Shown: positions 52,689 through 61,841 of the stretch, piece after piece
Layout of the letters: the number at the start of each line of letters is the position of its first letter
How positions within the stretch are numbered: the first letter of the stretch is position 1
Source of the DNA: Atopomonas sediminilitoris
GTDB taxonomy: Bacteria > Pseudomonadota > Gammaproteobacteria > Pseudomonadales > Pseudomonadaceae
Length of the DNA stretch: 64,000 nt
Assembly: GCF_022601735.1 (NCBI RefSeq)
Contig: NZ_JAKUMM010000005.1
Span: forward strand, 62,001 to 126,000
Direction of reading: 5' to 3'
Made by a program: the position numbers and the translations under genes
Notes under the pieces: model-generated
The model's database searches: none
Told to the model about the DNA's origin: nothing
What the model saw: the letters and a program-made list of their open reading frames with translations, nothing else

Positions 52689-55600
52689 GCGAACTACTCA
52701 ACCCGTTAACCTTCCCGCTGCTGGGCAATCGCCTGATTGAAGCCAGCGCCGGCACCGGCAAAACCTTCACCATCGCCGCGCTGTATTTGCGCTTGGTGCT
52801 CGGCCCGCAAGTCGCCGATAGCGAACAACTGCCCGCATTGCAGCCGCGACAAATCTTGGTAGTGACCTTCACCAAAGCCGCCACCGAAGAATTGCGCGGG
52901 CGCATTCGCGAGCGCCTGCAACACGCGGCACAAGCCTTTCGCGCCAAAGCAGCCGGCCAACCCAGCAACGCCGATGCCCTGCTGCAAGGCCTGCTCGACG
53001 AGTACCCTGTGGCCGCGTGCGCCGGTGCCGGGCGACAACTGCAGTTAGCCGCGGACAGCATGGACGAAGCGGCGGTGTTCACCATCCACAGTTGGGCGCA
53101 GCGGATGCTGCGCGAGCATGCCTTCGACAGCGGCAGCTTGTTCACCCAAGAGCTCGACAGCGACGACCAGACGCTCGCCTTGGATGCCGCGCGCGATTAT
53201 TGGCGCAGCTTTTTTTATCCGCTATCGAGTGCGCTCGCCAGCGCGATTCAAGGCGAGTGCGCCAATCCCGAAACGCTGCTCAGCGCGGTGCGCCCGCTGC
53301 TCAACCCCGAACTGCTGGTACAGCATCAAGGCCAGCCGTTAACCCACGCCGACAGCGCCAGCATTGAGCCGCTGCTCGCCCCCTTGCTCGACTGGCAAGC
53401 CCGCGCCAGCAGCGCCATGCACGACTGGCAACACAGCTGGCAGCAACACGCCGTCGAGGTGCGCGCGCAGCTGTATCAAGGCGTGGAGCAGGGCGTGTTC
53501 AACGGCAACAAAGTGAAAGACGCGTACCTTGATAGCCGCTTAGCCCTCCTTGAGCGTTGGACGAGCGAGGGCGGCACGCTGGATAAAACCACCTTAGACG
53601 CGCTGGATAAACTCACCCCCAGCTACCTCGCTAGCGCGCTGAAAAAGGGCAAGACCTTCGCCGCGCCGCTGCCGCTGGCCAAGCTCGACCGCCTGCTGAC
53701 ATTGCTCGCCGAACAACCGGTGTTCTGGCCCGAACTGCGCCTGCATGCCGCGCGCTGGATTGGTCAACGCATCGAGCGCGACAAGCAGCGCCTAGCGCAA
53801 CTCGACTTTGATGACTTGCTGCTCCGCCTCGACCGCGCCCTGCGCAGCCCTGCCGGCGCACGCTTGGCTCAGGCGATGGCCGAGCAGTTTCCGGCGGCGA
53901 TGATCGATGAATTCCAAGACACCGACCCCGTGCAACTGCGCCTGTTCAACGCCATCTACCAACAGCGCGCCCGCACGGCGCTGCTGCTGATTGGTGATCC
54001 CAAACAAGCGATTTACGCCTTTCGCGGTGCCGACATTCACACCTACCTGCACGCCCGCGAGCAAGCGCTACAGCCGCACTACACCCTAGGCACCAACTAT
54101 CGCTCCAGCCAAGCCATGGTCGACGCCTGCAATGCGCTGTTTACCCAAGCAGAAAGCCAGCTGCCTGACGGCGCCTTCAACTTTGCCAATCACGGTCTGC
54201 CGTTTCATGCGGTGCAAGCCCACGGTCGTGAGGATGTCTGGCATGTCGATGGCCACACCCCAGCCGCGCTGACCTGCTGGCACTTAGGCGAGCAGCCCAA
54301 CAAAGAACATTACTTGCAGCAAATGAGCGAAGCCTGCGCCAGCGAAATCGTCCGCTTGCTGAGCTTGGCCGAGCAAGGCCGAGCGGGCTTTATGCGCGCG
54401 GGCCAACTGACACCGCTGCGCCCCAGCGACGTCGCCATCTTGGTGCGCACCGGCCGCGAAGCCGCCCGAGTGCGCGACTCCTTGCGCGTGCGCGGCGTGC
54501 GCAGTGTGTATTTGTCCGAGCGCGACTCGGTGTACGCCAGCGCCGAAGCGCACGATGTGCTGCTGTGCTTGCGTGCGGCCGCCGAACCCAGCCATCCACG
54601 TGCCTTGCGCGCCGCGCTCGGCTGCGGCTTATTGGGGCGACAATGGGCCGAGTTAGATGCGCTCAATCACAACGAAGACTTGTGGGAGGTCGAGCTCAGC
54701 CGTTTTGCCGACTTGCACCGCCTATGGCGCAGCCAAGGCGTGCTGAGCATGCTGTACCGCCTACTGCGCGACTTCAGCGTGCCCGAGCGGCTGTTGGCCA
54801 ATGCCCAACGCGGCGGCGAGCGCAGCCTGACCAACGTGCTGCAATTGGCCGAACTCCTGCAGCAAGCCGCCGCCGGTTTAGAAGGCGAGGGCGCGCTGCT
54901 GCGCCATTTGGGCGAGCACATCGAGCTGGCGCACAGCGGCCAAAGCGGCGGTGACGAGACGCAAGTCCGCCTCGAAAGCGAGGCCGACTTGGTACAAGTC
55001 ATCACCATCCACAAGTCCAAAGGCTTGGAATATCCCTTGGTGTTCTTGCCCTTTATCGCCAGCTACCGCAGCGCCACGGGCCATAACGGTTGGCGCTATC
55101 ACCAAGACAACGGCCAGCAAGTGCTGGAGCTCGACAGCCATCACCCCGAGGCCAGCCAACAGGCCGAAGCCGAGCGCCTGCAAGAGGACTTGCGCCTCCT
55201 GTATGTGGCCCTGACCCGCGCGCGCCACGCTTGCTGGCTGGGACTGGCGGCGTTGCGCGTGGGCAATACCAAGAGCTCTAGCGTGCACAAAAGCGCCATC
55301 GGCTATCTGCTCGGCCACGGCCAAGCCTTGGATGACGCCAGCCTTAAGGCCGCGCTGGATACCCTGCCCGCGGCGCACACCGCCATCGCCGCGCTGCCGG
55401 AGATTAACCACAGCGTATGGCACGGCCAGCAAGCCAATAGCGCCCTGCTCGCGCCACTGACCCTCACCGCCTGGCAACCGCCGCGCTGGTGGGTGGCCAG
55501 TTACAGTGCGCTGGTGCACGCGATCGAGGGCGAACAACGCATCGGCGGCGAGCTCACCGGCGACAGCCCCGACACGGCCCAAGCGCAAACCTTGCTCGAC

Positions 55601-56362
55601 TCCCGCGAGCTGCCGGCGACCAGTCTGCCGCACACCGGGCCGCTGGCAGACTTCCCCGCTGGCCCGCAGCCCGGCACCTTCTTACACGGACTATTGGAAT
55701 GGCTTGGCGAAACCGGCTTTGCCAGCCCGGCGTCGGCGCTGCGTGACGAAATCGCCAAGCGCTGCCATAACCGCCAGTGGCAACAGTGGATCGCGCCGCT
55801 GGGCGACTGGCTCGACCAGCTGCGCCAACAAGCCTTGCCGCTGGGCGCCAGCACCCTGTGTTTAGCGCAACTGCAAGCACCGCACTATCAGGTGGAAATG
55901 GAGTTCTGGCTGGGTATCGAGCACGTCGACACCCAGCAACTCGACCAACTGATCTGCCAACACATTCACCCAGGCATCGCCCGCCCAGCGCTAGCGCGAG
56001 AAACCCTCAACGGCATGCTCAAAGGCTTTATCGACTTGGTGTTTATGCACGATGGGCGCTATTACGTGGCCGACTACAAATCCAACCGCCTGCCGGGGTT
56101 CGCTACCGAGGCCATGCGCGCCGTGGTGCTGGAAAAACGCTACGACCTGCAATACCTGCTGTACACCTTGGCCCTGCACCGACTGTTAAAAACCCGCCTG
56201 CCCGACTACCGCTATGCCGAGCACATGGGCGGCGCGGTGTATTTGTTTTTGCGCGGTCTCGACGAGCAAGGCAACGGTCTGTACCACGTACTGCCGCCCG
56301 AGCCGCTGATCGAAGCGTTGGACGCCCTGTTTGCCGCCGAGGAGCCACAGAATGTTGCCTGA
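52685..56362 (+). CDS. recB: Exodeoxyribonuclease V beta subunit (RecB helicase-nuclease)
   Basis: A 1225-residue 3'-5' helicase with nuclease. ATG 52685 has GGGAG upstream and overlaps the recC stop. Walker A is EASAGTGKT (19-27); the superfamily 1 motifs include MIDEFQDTDPVQ (motif II), LIGDPKQAIYAFRGAD (III), and HKSKGLEYPLVFLPF plus LLYVALTRARHACWLGL (V-VI). The C-terminal nuclease has GFIDLVFMHDGRYYVADYKSN with Asp1130 and Lys1132 of the DYK motif, so it looks catalytically intact. The length is near E. coli RecB (1180). Confidence 0.97.
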   Translation: MSELLNPLTFPLLGNRLIEASAGTGKTFTIAALYLRLVLGPQVADSEQLPALQPRQILVVTFTKAATEELRGRIRERLQHAAQAFRAKAAGQPSNADALLQGLLDEYPVAACAGAGRQLQLAADSMDEAAVFTIHSWAQRMLREHAFDSGSLFTQELDSDDQTLALDAARDYWRSFFYPLSSALASAIQGECANPETLLSAVRPLLNPELLVQHQGQPLTHADSASIEPLLAPLLDWQARASSAMHDWQHSWQQHAVEVRAQLYQGVEQGVFNGNKVKDAYLDSRLALLERWTSEGGTLDKTTLDALDKLTPSYLASALKKGKTFAAPLPLAKLDRLLTLLAEQPVFWPELRLHAARWIGQRIERDKQRLAQLDFDDLLLRLDRALRSPAGARLAQAMAEQFPAAMIDEFQDTDPVQLRLFNAIYQQRARTALLLIGDPKQAIYAFRGADIHTYLHAREQALQPHYTLGTNYRSSQAMVDACNALFTQAESQLPDGAFNFANHGLPFHAVQAHGREDVWHVDGHTPAALTCWHLGEQPNKEHYLQQMSEACASEIVRLLSLAEQGRAGFMRAGQLTPLRPSDVAILVRTGREAARVRDSLRVRGVRSVYLSERDSVYASAEAHDVLLCLRAAAEPSHPRALRAALGCGLLGRQWAELDALNHNEDLWEVELSRFADLHRLWRSQGVLSMLYRLLRDFSVPERLLANAQRGGERSLTNVLQLAELLQQAAAGLEGEGALLRHLGEHIELAHSGQSGGDETQVRLESEADLVQVITIHKSKGLEYPLVFLPFIASYRSATGHNGWRYHQDNGQQVLELDSHHPEASQQAEAERLQEDLRLLYVALTRARHACWLGLAALRVGNTKSSSVHKSAIGYLLGHGQALDDASLKAALDTLPAAHTAIAALPEINHSVWHGQQANSALLAPLTLTAWQPPRWWVASYSALVHAIEGEQRIGGELTGDSPDTAQAQTLLDSRELPATSLPHTGPLADFPAGPQPGTFLHGLLEWLGETGFASPASALRDEIAKRCHNRQWQQWIAPLGDWLDQLRQQALPLGASTLCLAQLQAPHYQVEMEFWLGIEHVDTQQLDQLICQHIHPGIARPALARETLNGMLKGFIDLVFMHDGRYYVADYKSNRLPGFATEAMRAVVLEKRYDLQYLLYTLALHRLLKTRLPDYRYAEHMGGAVYLFLRGLDEQGNGLYHVLPPEPLIEALDALFAAEEPQNVA

Positions 56363-58265
56363 AGCCTTAACCGCCGTGTTCGAGCAGGCCTTGGCTTGCC
56401 GCGGCCTGCGCCGGCTAGATCGCGCCGTGGCGCAATTTCTTGCCGATCAAGGTGAGCAAGACCCGAAAGTGCTGCTGGCCGCCGCGCTGACCAGCGCACA
56501 ACTGGGCCACGGCCACACCTGCCTCGACCTCAACCGCGCCCTGCGTGACAGCGAGCGCCTGCTGTACGCCGAGCAGCCGCCCAGCCCCGAGCAAGCGCAC
56601 TGGCTGCCCGACTGGAACGTTGCGCAGTGGTGCGCCGCCCTCAGCGCCTCCCGCGTGGTGGCGACAGCCACCGATGCCTTTACTGACGCGCACCCTGATC
56701 GTCCGCTGGTGCTGTGCGGTCAGCGCCTGTATTTGCGCCGCCAATGGCAGTACGAAAGCCACATTGCTGCCGCCATCGAGCAACGCCTGCACGCCGAGCC
56801 GCTACCCGCCGCCGTGCTGCGCGAACAGGTACAACCGCTGTTTAACGGCAGCGCTCAGCAACCGGACTGGCAACACATCGCCTGTGCGCTGGCCGCACGC
56901 AGTGCCTTCGCGGTGATCACCGGCGGCCCCGGCACCGGCAAAACCACCACCGTGGTGCGCCTGCTCGCCGTGTTGCAAACGCAAGCACTGGCCAGCGGCA
57001 GCGGCAAACTGCGCATCCGCTTGGCGGCCCCCACCGGCAAAGCTGCGGCGCGCTTGAATGAATCGATTGCTGGGGCTATCGCCGCCCTGCCAGTCAGCGC
57101 AGCGATCCGCGCCAGCATTCCCGCTGAAGTCAGCACCTTGCACCGTTTGCTCGGCCCGCTGCCCGACAGCCGGCAGTTTCGCCACCACGCCGGCAATCCC
57201 CTGCATCTGGATGTGTTGGTGATCGACGAAGCGTCAATGATCGACCTAGAAATGATGGCGCACGTGCTCGCCGCCCTGCCTAACAGCGCCCGCTTGGTGT
57301 TGTTAGGCGATAAAGACCAGTTAGCCTCGGTGGAGGCCGGCGCGGTACTGGGCGACTTGTGCGCCGCCGCCGAGGCCGGCGGTTACAGCGCCGCCACCTG
57401 CGCGTGGGTGGCGGAGGCCTGCGCTGCAGACATCCAGCCTTGGCAAGCGCCGCACACCCCGCGTGCGCTGGATCAACAAGTCGCCATGCTGCGGCACAGC
57501 CACCGTTTTGATAGCCAGAGCGGCATCGGCCAACTGGCCAGCGCGGTCAACCAAGGCCGACTGACGTTATCCGCCTTCAACAGCGACGACGCCCGCTTAA
57601 TCACCTTAAGCGGCGAGCACGACGCGCAACTCGAACAACTGTGCTTGGCCGAGGACGGCTATCGCGGCTATCTCAGCGCCCTGCGCCACGCCCCTGGCAA
57701 CGATGCGGATGAGGCTCAATGGCACGATTGGGCCTTGCAGCGCCTAAACGACTTTGGCCGTTTTCAACTGCTGACCCCGCTCCGCCAAGGGCCGTGGGGC
57801 GTCGAAGGGCTCAACCTGCGCATCGCCAACAGCTTGCTGCATGCCGGCCTACTCAGCGCCGCCCAAGGTTGGTACGCCGGCCGCCCCGTGCTGATGACGC
57901 ACAACGACTACAGCCTAGGGCTGATGAACGGCGATGTCGGCATTACCCTGAACTGGCGCGACGAGGGCCTGCGCGTGGCGTTTAAGGTCGACGGCGCGCT
58001 GAAGCTGGTGCGCCCCAGCCGTTTGCCCGAAGCGCAAACGGTGTTCGCCATGACCGTGCACAAGTCGCAAGGCTCGGAGTTCAACCACACCGCCTTGGTG
58101 CTACCGCCCGAACCCAGCCCGCTACTGACCCGCGAACTGCTCTACACCGGCATCACCCGCGCACGACAGCGCTTCACCCTGCTGACCGCCAACCCCAGCT
58201 TGCTACCCAGTGCCGCCGCCACCCGCACCGAGCGCGCCAGCGGCTTGGCTGAGCGTTTTGCCTAA
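56352..58265 (+). CDS. recD: Exodeoxyribonuclease V alpha subunit (RecD helicase)
   Basis: A 637-residue 5'-3' helicase subunit. ATG 56352 is preceded by GAGGAG and overlaps recB by 11 bases, completing a coupled recC-recB-recD operon. Walker A is GGPGTGKTT (191-199), Walker B LVIDEASMID, motif III LLGDKDQLASVEAGAVLGD, and the C-terminal motifs FAMTVHKSQGSEF and LLYTGITRARQRFTLL are intact. The length is near E. coli RecD (608). The globin gene is convergent, 20 bases away, with no obvious terminator. Confidence 0.97.
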   Translation: MLPEALTAVFEQALACRGLRRLDRAVAQFLADQGEQDPKVLLAAALTSAQLGHGHTCLDLNRALRDSERLLYAEQPPSPEQAHWLPDWNVAQWCAALSASRVVATATDAFTDAHPDRPLVLCGQRLYLRRQWQYESHIAAAIEQRLHAEPLPAAVLREQVQPLFNGSAQQPDWQHIACALAARSAFAVITGGPGTGKTTTVVRLLAVLQTQALASGSGKLRIRLAAPTGKAAARLNESIAGAIAALPVSAAIRASIPAEVSTLHRLLGPLPDSRQFRHHAGNPLHLDVLVIDEASMIDLEMMAHVLAALPNSARLVLLGDKDQLASVEAGAVLGDLCAAAEAGGYSAATCAWVAEACAADIQPWQAPHTPRALDQQVAMLRHSHRFDSQSGIGQLASAVNQGRLTLSAFNSDDARLITLSGEHDAQLEQLCLAEDGYRGYLSALRHAPGNDADEAQWHDWALQRLNDFGRFQLLTPLRQGPWGVEGLNLRIANSLLHAGLLSAAQGWYAGRPVLMTHNDYSLGLMNGDVGITLNWRDEGLRVAFKVDGALKLVRPSRLPEAQTVFAMTVHKSQGSEFNHTALVLPPEPSPLLTRELLYTGITRARQRFTLLTANPSLLPSAAATRTERASGLAERFA

Positions 58266-58285
58266 CGGGCTGATACTGCGCACGC

Positions 58286-58696
58286 TCAATGCGCGTGGGC
58301 TTTCATCACCTGTGCCATAGTGCGGTAGACCTCGAGCCAGGCCTCGCGCAGCGAATCATTCCAGTGCTCGCCGAGGCCTGTCTTTAAGGTGTAGAGCAGG
58401 GCATTGCCGACGGGGGTGTAATCTGCGGCTTTCACGCCGTAATCCACATGCCGCGCCGCCAGCTTTTGCAGCACCGGCACGAGGCTGTCTAGATCGCTCA
58501 GGCCTCGCACGGCAAGCTTTAGCGTGCTCATCAACATGCGCCCTTGTTCATGCATATCGCCTTTAAACAGCGCACGTAGAGCCGGATCGTACTCAAACAG
58601 TTTGTCGTAAAAGATCACCGCCGCTTGGTCGGCGATGGGCTCAACCTGTTCAAAGCTGGTTTGTACCTGTTGGATTTGCTCGCGCGTGAGTGCCAT
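58286..58696 (-). CDS. Single-domain bacterial hemoglobin
   Basis: A 136-residue globin of the Vitreoscilla/flavohemoglobin type without a reductase domain. Tyr30 fits position B10, Gln51 position E7, His83 (LAARHVDYGVKAADY) the proximal F8 ligand, and Tyr93 the conserved partner of the heme pocket. It could bind O2 or NO; NO dioxygenation would need a separate reductase. I start at ATG 58696; an earlier in-frame codon gives an unneeded extension. It ends in a His-containing tail (MKAHAH). It is 51 bases downstream of the benE-like gene on the same strand and may be co-transcribed. Confidence 0.85.
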   Translation of the reverse strand: MALTREQIQQVQTSFEQVEPIADQAAVIFYDKLFEYDPALRALFKGDMHEQGRMLMSTLKLAVRGLSDLDSLVPVLQKLAARHVDYGVKAADYTPVGNALLYTLKTGLGEHWNDSLREAWLEVYRTMAQVMKAHAH

Positions 58697-58747
58697 GGCA
58701 GGGGGCTTCCTTGCTGATAGGGGAATCATCAGCCTAGACCCATCTGC

Positions 58748-59923
58748 TTAACGGCGCTGGATTAGCAACGCCAATGCGCCCAACACAATGCCCCAAAACG
58801 CCGCGCCGATACCCCACAGGCTAACGCCTGAAGCCGTCACCACAAAGGTCAGTAGCGCCGGCTCACGCTGGCGCTCATCGACCAAGGCTTGATGCAGACC
58901 ATTGCCGACGCTGCCCAGTAAGGCGATGCCGGCGATACCCAGCACCAACTCGCGCGGAAAGGCCATAAACAGCGCGCCGACGGAAGCGCCCAGCACGCCC
59001 AAGAGCAAGTACAACACCCCGGCAAAACTACTGGCCAAGTAGCGCTTACGCGGATCAGGGTGGGCATCCGGGCTGATGCACAGAGCCGCCGTGATGGCGG
59101 ACAAGTTCAAGCTAAACGCACCGAACGGGGCCAACAACAGGTTCAAGCCACCGGTGGTGCTGATCAAAGACGACACCGGCACCGGATAGCCGCCGCCACG
59201 CAGCGCGGCAACGCCGGGCAAGTTTTGCGACGCCATGGTGACTAAGAACAGTGGCAGACCCACGCCCAACAGCACCGGCCATGCAAACTCCGGTGTGACC
59301 CACACTGGGGTGGCCAGCTGGATGCTGAGTAACTCGCTGCGCAATGTCCCTTGGCTGGCGCTTAACAACACGCCTACGGCAAAACTAAACACCACGGCAT
59401 AGCGCGGCTGGAGCCGACGCATCAGCAGATACACCGCCAGCATCGGCAGCAATAACGTCCACGCTTGGGGCAGCAGCTCAAAGGCATGCAGGGTGAATTG
59501 CAATAAAATACCGGCCAGCAACGCCGCGCCAAGAGACTGCGGAATCACCTCCAGCAGCCGCGCAAACACGCCCGTCACCCCGCATAGCCAAATCAGCAGG
59601 GCACTGAATAGAAACGCGCCCGTGGCCTGCGCCAAGCTGACATCTCCAGCAGCGGCAATCAACAGCGCCGCCCCAGGCGTGGACCACGCCACGTTGATCG
59701 GCGCGCGGTACTTGATCGATAAATACAGCGCGCCCACACCCATGCCCACGCCCAAGGCCAGTAGCCACGAGGCGATCTGCGCGCTATTGGCGCCCAAGGC
59801 GCGGGCAGCCTCAAACACCACCGCCGCAGAGCTGGTGTAGCCCACCAACACCGTGACAAATCCGGCTAATAATGGCGCCAACCAATCTGCCTGCCTTGGC
59901 AGCGCCTGCAATGTGCGCAACAT
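58748..59923 (-). CDS. benE: BenE-family benzoate/H+ symporter-like transporter
   Basis: A 391-residue inner-membrane protein with about 12 hydrophobic helices. LLAGFVTVLVGYTSSAAVVFEAARALGANSAQIASWLLALGVGMG at the N-terminus and the NLPGVAALRGGGYPVPVSSLISTTGGLNLLLAPFGAFSLNLSAITAALCISPDAHPDPRKRYLAS region (about 233-300) are characteristic of BenE. The start may be ATG 59923 or a GTG three codons earlier; GAGG sits between them. No benzoate-degradation genes are adjacent, so the actual substrate is uncertain. Confidence 0.85.
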   Translation of the reverse strand: MLRTLQALPRQADWLAPLLAGFVTVLVGYTSSAAVVFEAARALGANSAQIASWLLALGVGMGVGALYLSIKYRAPINVAWSTPGAALLIAAAGDVSLAQATGAFLFSALLIWLCGVTGVFARLLEVIPQSLGAALLAGILLQFTLHAFELLPQAWTLLLPMLAVYLLMRRLQPRYAVVFSFAVGVLLSASQGTLRSELLSIQLATPVWVTPEFAWPVLLGVGLPLFLVTMASQNLPGVAALRGGGYPVPVSSLISTTGGLNLLLAPFGAFSLNLSAITAALCISPDAHPDPRKRYLASSFAGVLYLLLGVLGASVGALFMAFPRELVLGIAGIALLGSVGNGLHQALVDERQREPALLTFVVTASGVSLWGIGAAFWGIVLGALALLIQRR

Positions 59924-60160
59924 AGTCCTCACGGGTCTTGCCTCTTAACTGGTCTGCGTATTCGTCCACGTCACACTAGCAGCCGGTGCGCCAAAGCCTG
60001 CGCTACAGCTGGCTAACACTTGGGCATCACACTGTGCCGCGGCGAGTAAAACAGGCCCAATCACCGTCAGGCATAGCCGTTATCACTGACAATGCTTGGC
60101 CGCCTACGCCGCGCGCAGCTACAGTGCACACTCGCATTGGTTGTAGAGGTTTATTGCGTC
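59924..60160. other. Divergent intergenic region, no feature recognised
   Basis: 237 bases between the benE-like gene and the quinone-oxidoreductase-like gene. It must contain both promoters. I saw no convincing operator palindrome, RNA or small gene. Confidence 0.4.
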
Positions 60161-61177
60161 ATGCCGCGTCAGATTCGCTTTCATCAGTTTGGCACCAGCG
60201 CCGAGTTGCGCTTAGAGGACATCAGCCTGCCAGCGCCGCGCGGCAGTGAAGTGCTGTTGGATGTGCGTGCCATCGCGCTGAACTGGGGCGACATCCTGCG
60301 TCGCCAAAACCTCTCCGGCGACTCGGTACAGCTGCCGGCCAGCATGGGCTATGAAGTGTGCGGCATCGTGCGCGCGGTCGGCCCTGAGGTCAGCGATTTA
60401 ACCGTCGGCCAACGGGTGGCGAGTATTCCCGCACACGACCTTAATCTGTATCCGGGTTACGGCGAGCAAGCGCTGATCCCGCGGGCGGCCTTATTGCCTG
60501 TGCATGACAGCCTGCGTGACAACCAAGCCGCCGGCTTTTACACGCCGATGTTGAGCATGTATTTGGCCCTGACCGAGCTGGTGCGCCTCAAGCCTGAACA
60601 AAGCGTGCTGGTCACCGCCGCCAGCCAATGCCACGGCCCGGCCGCCGTGCAAATGGCCAAAGCCTTGGGTGCGCGGGTGCTGGCGGCGAGCAAGTTCAGC
60701 GATGATCAGGACTGGCTGTTGCAGCTCGGCGCCGATCGAGTAATTAACTGCGAAGAACATGATCTGCTGCTAGAGAGCGAACGCTTTACCCATGGCTTGG
60801 GCCTGGATATCGCGCTGGACGGCCAGTGCAGCACCAACCTGTGCCTGCTTGCCGAAGCGCTCGGCACCTGCGGCAAGCTGGTGCTGTACGGCTACAACGG
60901 TGGCAACGAGGCGGCCTTTCCCGCCTGCGTGACCTTTCAAAAGCACCTCCAAATTTTGCGCCACTGCATCATGGATTACAGCGGCTGCCCAGAACTCAAC
61001 ATTGCCGCCCAACCTGAGTTGTTACTCGCCGCGCACGCCGCCATTCATCGTCTGCTGGATGCTGGGCAGTTAAGCGCGCCGATCGAGAGCGAGTTCCCCT
61101 TCGAGCACGTGGCCGCCGCGCAAGATCATCTCGAAACCTGCCCACGTCGTGGCCGCAGTATTTTGACCATGGCATGA
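60161..61177 (+). CDS. Zinc-independent MDR-family oxidoreductase (quinone-oxidoreductase-like)
   Basis: A 338-residue medium-chain dehydrogenase/reductase. GroES-like N-terminal domain (about 25-130): EVLLDVRAIALNWGDILRRQNLS, LPASMGYEVCGIVRAVGPEVSDLTVGQRVAS. The Rossmann domain (about 135-290) has SVLVTAASQCHGPAAVQMAKALGARVLAAS in place of the usual AAAGGVG loop. The structural-zinc cysteines of alcohol dehydrogenases are missing, which points to the NADPH:quinone/enoyl reductase branch. AGAGG lies about 12 bases before the ATG. Its stop overlaps the glycosylase start (ATGA), an odd operon partner. Confidence 0.75.
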   Translation: MPRQIRFHQFGTSAELRLEDISLPAPRGSEVLLDVRAIALNWGDILRRQNLSGDSVQLPASMGYEVCGIVRAVGPEVSDLTVGQRVASIPAHDLNLYPGYGEQALIPRAALLPVHDSLRDNQAAGFYTPMLSMYLALTELVRLKPEQSVLVTAASQCHGPAAVQMAKALGARVLAASKFSDDQDWLLQLGADRVINCEEHDLLLESERFTHGLGLDIALDGQCSTNLCLLAEALGTCGKLVLYGYNGGNEAAFPACVTFQKHLQILRHCIMDYSGCPELNIAAQPELLLAAHAAIHRLLDAGQLSAPIESEFPFEHVAAAQDHLETCPRRGRSILTMA

Positions 61178-61785
61178 ACGCGCAGCAGATCGAGCAAGGC
61201 TTAGTCTGTCTGCGCCTAGCCGATCCCGCGCTGGCCGCCGCGCTCGAACAGCTCGGCCCGCCACCGCCGCGCACCCGCCCAGCCGGCATGGCAACCTTGG
61301 TCAGCACCATTGTCAGCCAGCAAATATCCACCCACGCAGCAGCGGCCATTATGGGGCGAGTGCACGCGTTGTTACCGCAACTCAACGCGGCCAACGTGCT
61401 GGCCACGCCCACGCAGGCACTGCGCGATGCGGGACTGTCGCAGCGCAAAGTCGAATACGTACAGGGCTTAGCCTTGGCCGTGGTCAGCGGCGATTTGGCC
61501 CTCGACGCGCTGGACAGCCTCAGTGATGAGCAAGCCATCGCCCAGCTCAGCGCACTGCGCGGCTTTGGGCGCTGGAGTGCGGAGATTTACCTGATGTTCT
61601 CGCTGGGCCGGCAAGACTTGTTCCCCGCCGATGATCTGGCCTTACGCGTGGCCTTGGGCCGTTTACGCGGTTTGGCGGATAAGCCGACCCCCAAACACGC
61701 GCGCGCACTGACCGAATGCTGGGCGCCGTGGCGCAGCGTCGGCGCGCTGTTTTTGTGGCATTACTATCGCGGCGCACCGACCTAA
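61174..61785 (+). CDS. DNA-3-methyladenine glycosylase II-like (HhH-GPD)
   Basis: A 203-residue base-excision repair enzyme of the AlkA/Mag1 type. MATLVSTIVSQQISTHAAAAIMGRV (about 44-68) and AIAQLSALRGFGRWSAEIYLMFSLGRQDLFPADDLALRVALGRL (about 122-165) give the helix-hairpin-helix (LRGFGRWSAE) and the catalytic Asp (FPADD). It lacks the N-terminal domain of E. coli AlkA (282 residues), so it is the compact Mag-like form. It removes alkylated purines. It is coupled to the upstream oxidoreductase and followed by a strong terminator. Confidence 0.9.
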   Translation: MNAQQIEQGLVCLRLADPALAAALEQLGPPPPRTRPAGMATLVSTIVSQQISTHAAAAIMGRVHALLPQLNAANVLATPTQALRDAGLSQRKVEYVQGLALAVVSGDLALDALDSLSDEQAIAQLSALRGFGRWSAEIYLMFSLGRQDLFPADDLALRVALGRLRGLADKPTPKHARALTECWAPWRSVGALFLWHYYRGAPT

Positions 61786-61793
61786 TCCAAATA

Positions 61794-61826
61794 AAAAAAG
61801 CCCCGCCAAAATGACGGGGCTTTTTT
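61794..61826. terminator. Bidirectional intrinsic terminator
   Basis: AAAAAAGCCCCG / CGGGGCTTTTTT arms (12 bases) with a 9-base loop, between the convergent glycosylase and potI genes. T-runs occur on both strands, so it can end transcripts from both directions. Confidence 0.92.
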
Positions 61827-61841
61827 GCGCACGCAGCCGGC

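Noticed and set aside
54878..55633. 251-codon minus-strand frame inside recB
   Set aside because: Antisense shadow of the RecB helicase region, with no motif and no start signal.
60161..61177. Displaced copy of the qor gene missing between tsaC and hemF
   Set aside because: The nucleotide-binding loop and overall sequence are unlike classical Qor, so I do not equate it with that gene.
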